Shown here: positions 5,958 through 6,750 of the stretch, in pieces
Numbering within the stretch: position 1 is the stretch's first letter
Layout: each line of letters starts with the position of its first letter
The notes under the pieces: generated by a model
What the model was told of the DNA's origin: nothing
The model's database searches: none
What the model saw: the letters and a program-made list of their open reading frames with translations, nothing else
Assembly: GCA_023425615.1 (NCBI GenBank)
Contig: JAFACJ010000054.1
Span: forward strand, 1-6,750
Direction: 5' to 3'
DNA: 6,750 nucleotides
Source: Actinomycetes bacterium
GTDB lineage: Bacteria; Actinomycetota; Actinomycetes; Streptosporangiales; Streptosporangiaceae
Made by a program: the position numbers and the translations under genes

Positions 5958-6750
5958 ATGTCACTCACGGTGACCAGGGATCAGGAGATCCTGGCGACCT
6001 CGGTCGCCGCGTGGGGAGAACGGTGCGGGCTGAGGCCGGCCGCGCGTGCCGAGATCGACGTGCCGCCCGGCGAGCGTCCGCGCGGTCTCCCCGACTGGTG
6101 GTCGCAGGCCGTGGAGCTCGGGCTTCCCGGACTCGCCCTGCCCGAGTCCGTCGGGGGCGAGGGAGCGGGCGTGGAGGAGCTCGCCGTCGCCCTCGCCGAA
6201 CTGGGCCATCAGATGGCCACGGGCCCCCTCGCCCCCTCTGCGGCGGCGGGACTCGTCCTGGTGGCGCAGAGGACGCGCGAGGAGTCCTTCGAGAAGCTGC
6301 TCTCCGAGATCGCGGCGGGCACGGCCATCGTCGCCGTGGCACTGGAAGGCGACCTTGAGGCATCGCGCGAACCCGGTGGCTGGCGTGTGTCAGGAGACGC
6401 CGGCCGGGTCATCGGCGCAGGGCAGGCGGGCTGGCTGCTGGTCTCGGCCAGGGCGGGGGAGGACACCCTGTGGCTGGTGGTCGAGGTGGACGAGGGCGCG
6501 ACGGTGACGCCGATCGACAGCCTGGACGTGACGCGTCCGCTGGCCCGTGTCTCGCTGGCGGGGGCGCTGGTCCCGGAGGACCGCGTTCTCGCCGACGCCG
6601 ACGCCGATCTCGTCCGCGACCTCCACGTGACGACCGCGGCGGCAGAGGCGGCGGGCATCGCGCGGTGGGCGCAGGAGACCGCGGTGGCCTACGCCAAGGT
6701 CCGCGTGCAGTTCGGGCGTCCGATCGGCTCCTTCCAGTCGATCAAGCATC
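5958..6750 (+). CDS. Acyl-CoA dehydrogenase, N-terminal part (runs off right edge)
   Basis: An open frame from ATG 5958 continues to the window end, giving 264 residues without a stop. These FAD flavoproteins oxidise an acyl-CoA to the 2-enoyl-CoA. The N-terminal helical domain holds WWSQAVELGLPGLALPESVGG (47-67) and GVEELAVALAELG (71-83). A beta middle domain spans about 120-212. The C-terminal helical domain opens with AYAKVRVQFGRPIGSFQSIKH (244-264), a family signature. The middle domain lacks the usual 'TEPxxGSD' substrate/FAD motif; the region reads AVALEGDLEASREPGGWRV (125-143), as in degenerate subunits of heteromeric acyl-CoA dehydrogenases. The catalytic Glu region lies beyond the window. 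AAGG at 5948-5951, 6 nt before the ATG, is the likely ribosome binding site; GGAG directly abuts the ATG and is too close. GTG 5970 is a weaker alternative start. It lies 79 nt after the amidohydrolase and probably belongs to the same operon. Confidence 0.92.
   Translation, partial: MSLTVTRDQEILATSVAAWGERCGLRPAARAEIDVPPGERPRGLPDWWSQAVELGLPGLALPESVGGEGAGVEELAVALAELGHQMATGPLAPSAAAGLVLVAQRTREESFEKLLSEIAAGTAIVAVALEGDLEASREPGGWRVSGDAGRVIGAGQAGWLLVSARAGEDTLWLVVEVDEGATVTPIDSLDVTRPLARVSLAGALVPEDRVLADADADLVRDLHVTTAAAEAAGIARWAQETAVAYAKVRVQFGRPIGSFQSIKH

Noticed and set aside
4613..5968. Long minus-strand open frame opposite the second large amidohydrolase
   Set aside because: It covers the full + strand gene with its diagnostic motifs, and its own translation is low-complexity Arg/Val/Gly-rich with no recognisable domain.
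5128..5973. + strand frame overlapping the second amidohydrolase and extending to the acyl-CoA dehydrogenase start
   Set aside because: Arg/Pro/Gly-rich translation without a domain, overlapping a clear gene in another frame; the 79-nt gap part alone shows no convincing coding pattern.

Overview
The window is very GC-rich DNA with strong G/C preference at third codon positions, GTG as well as ATG starts, purine-rich ribosome binding sites and overlapping stop/start codons. This points to a high-GC actinobacterium; the genus cannot be set from the sequence. All intact genes lie on the + strand. No RNA gene, CRISPR array, insertion sequence or transposase is visible.

Layout: (1) 1-140 is the 3' end of a gene, possibly a TetR-type regulator. 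(2) 141-229 is a short, unusually AT-rich gap that probably carries the control region. (3) 230-3667 is a tightly coupled trio: a TIM-barrel amidohydrolase-related protein (Amidohydro_2 type), a cytochrome P450, and a double-hotdog acyl-CoA thioesterase-like protein, with 11-nt and 4-nt overlaps. (4) 3668-3821 is a 154-nt seam. It holds what looks like the 3' end of a broken gene on the opposite strand and a short CCCCGG repeat. (5) 3822-5878 is a second coupled pair. The first is a short amidohydrolase-like protein that has lost most metal-binding histidines; the second is a paralogue of the first amidohydrolase (4-nt overlap). (6) 5879-5957 is a short gap with a small hairpin. (7) 5958 to the right edge is the first 264 codons of an acyl-CoA dehydrogenase whose middle domain looks degenerate.

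Together the genes read as part of a catabolic operon working on a CoA-activated, probably cyclic or branched, carbon skeleton. The P450 would oxidise an unactivated carbon, the acyl-CoA dehydrogenase would introduce a double bond in the CoA ester, and the thioesterase would release or proofread an acid. The amidohydrolase-fold proteins, from a superfamily that includes decarboxylases, hydratases and C-C or C-N hydrolases, would decarboxylate or open an intermediate. The order of steps and the substrate are inference; nothing in the window names them.

The points most worth attention are the amidohydrolase with a dismantled metal site, the two related full-length amidohydrolases in one operon, and the opposite-strand gene remnant at the join between the two coupled blocks.
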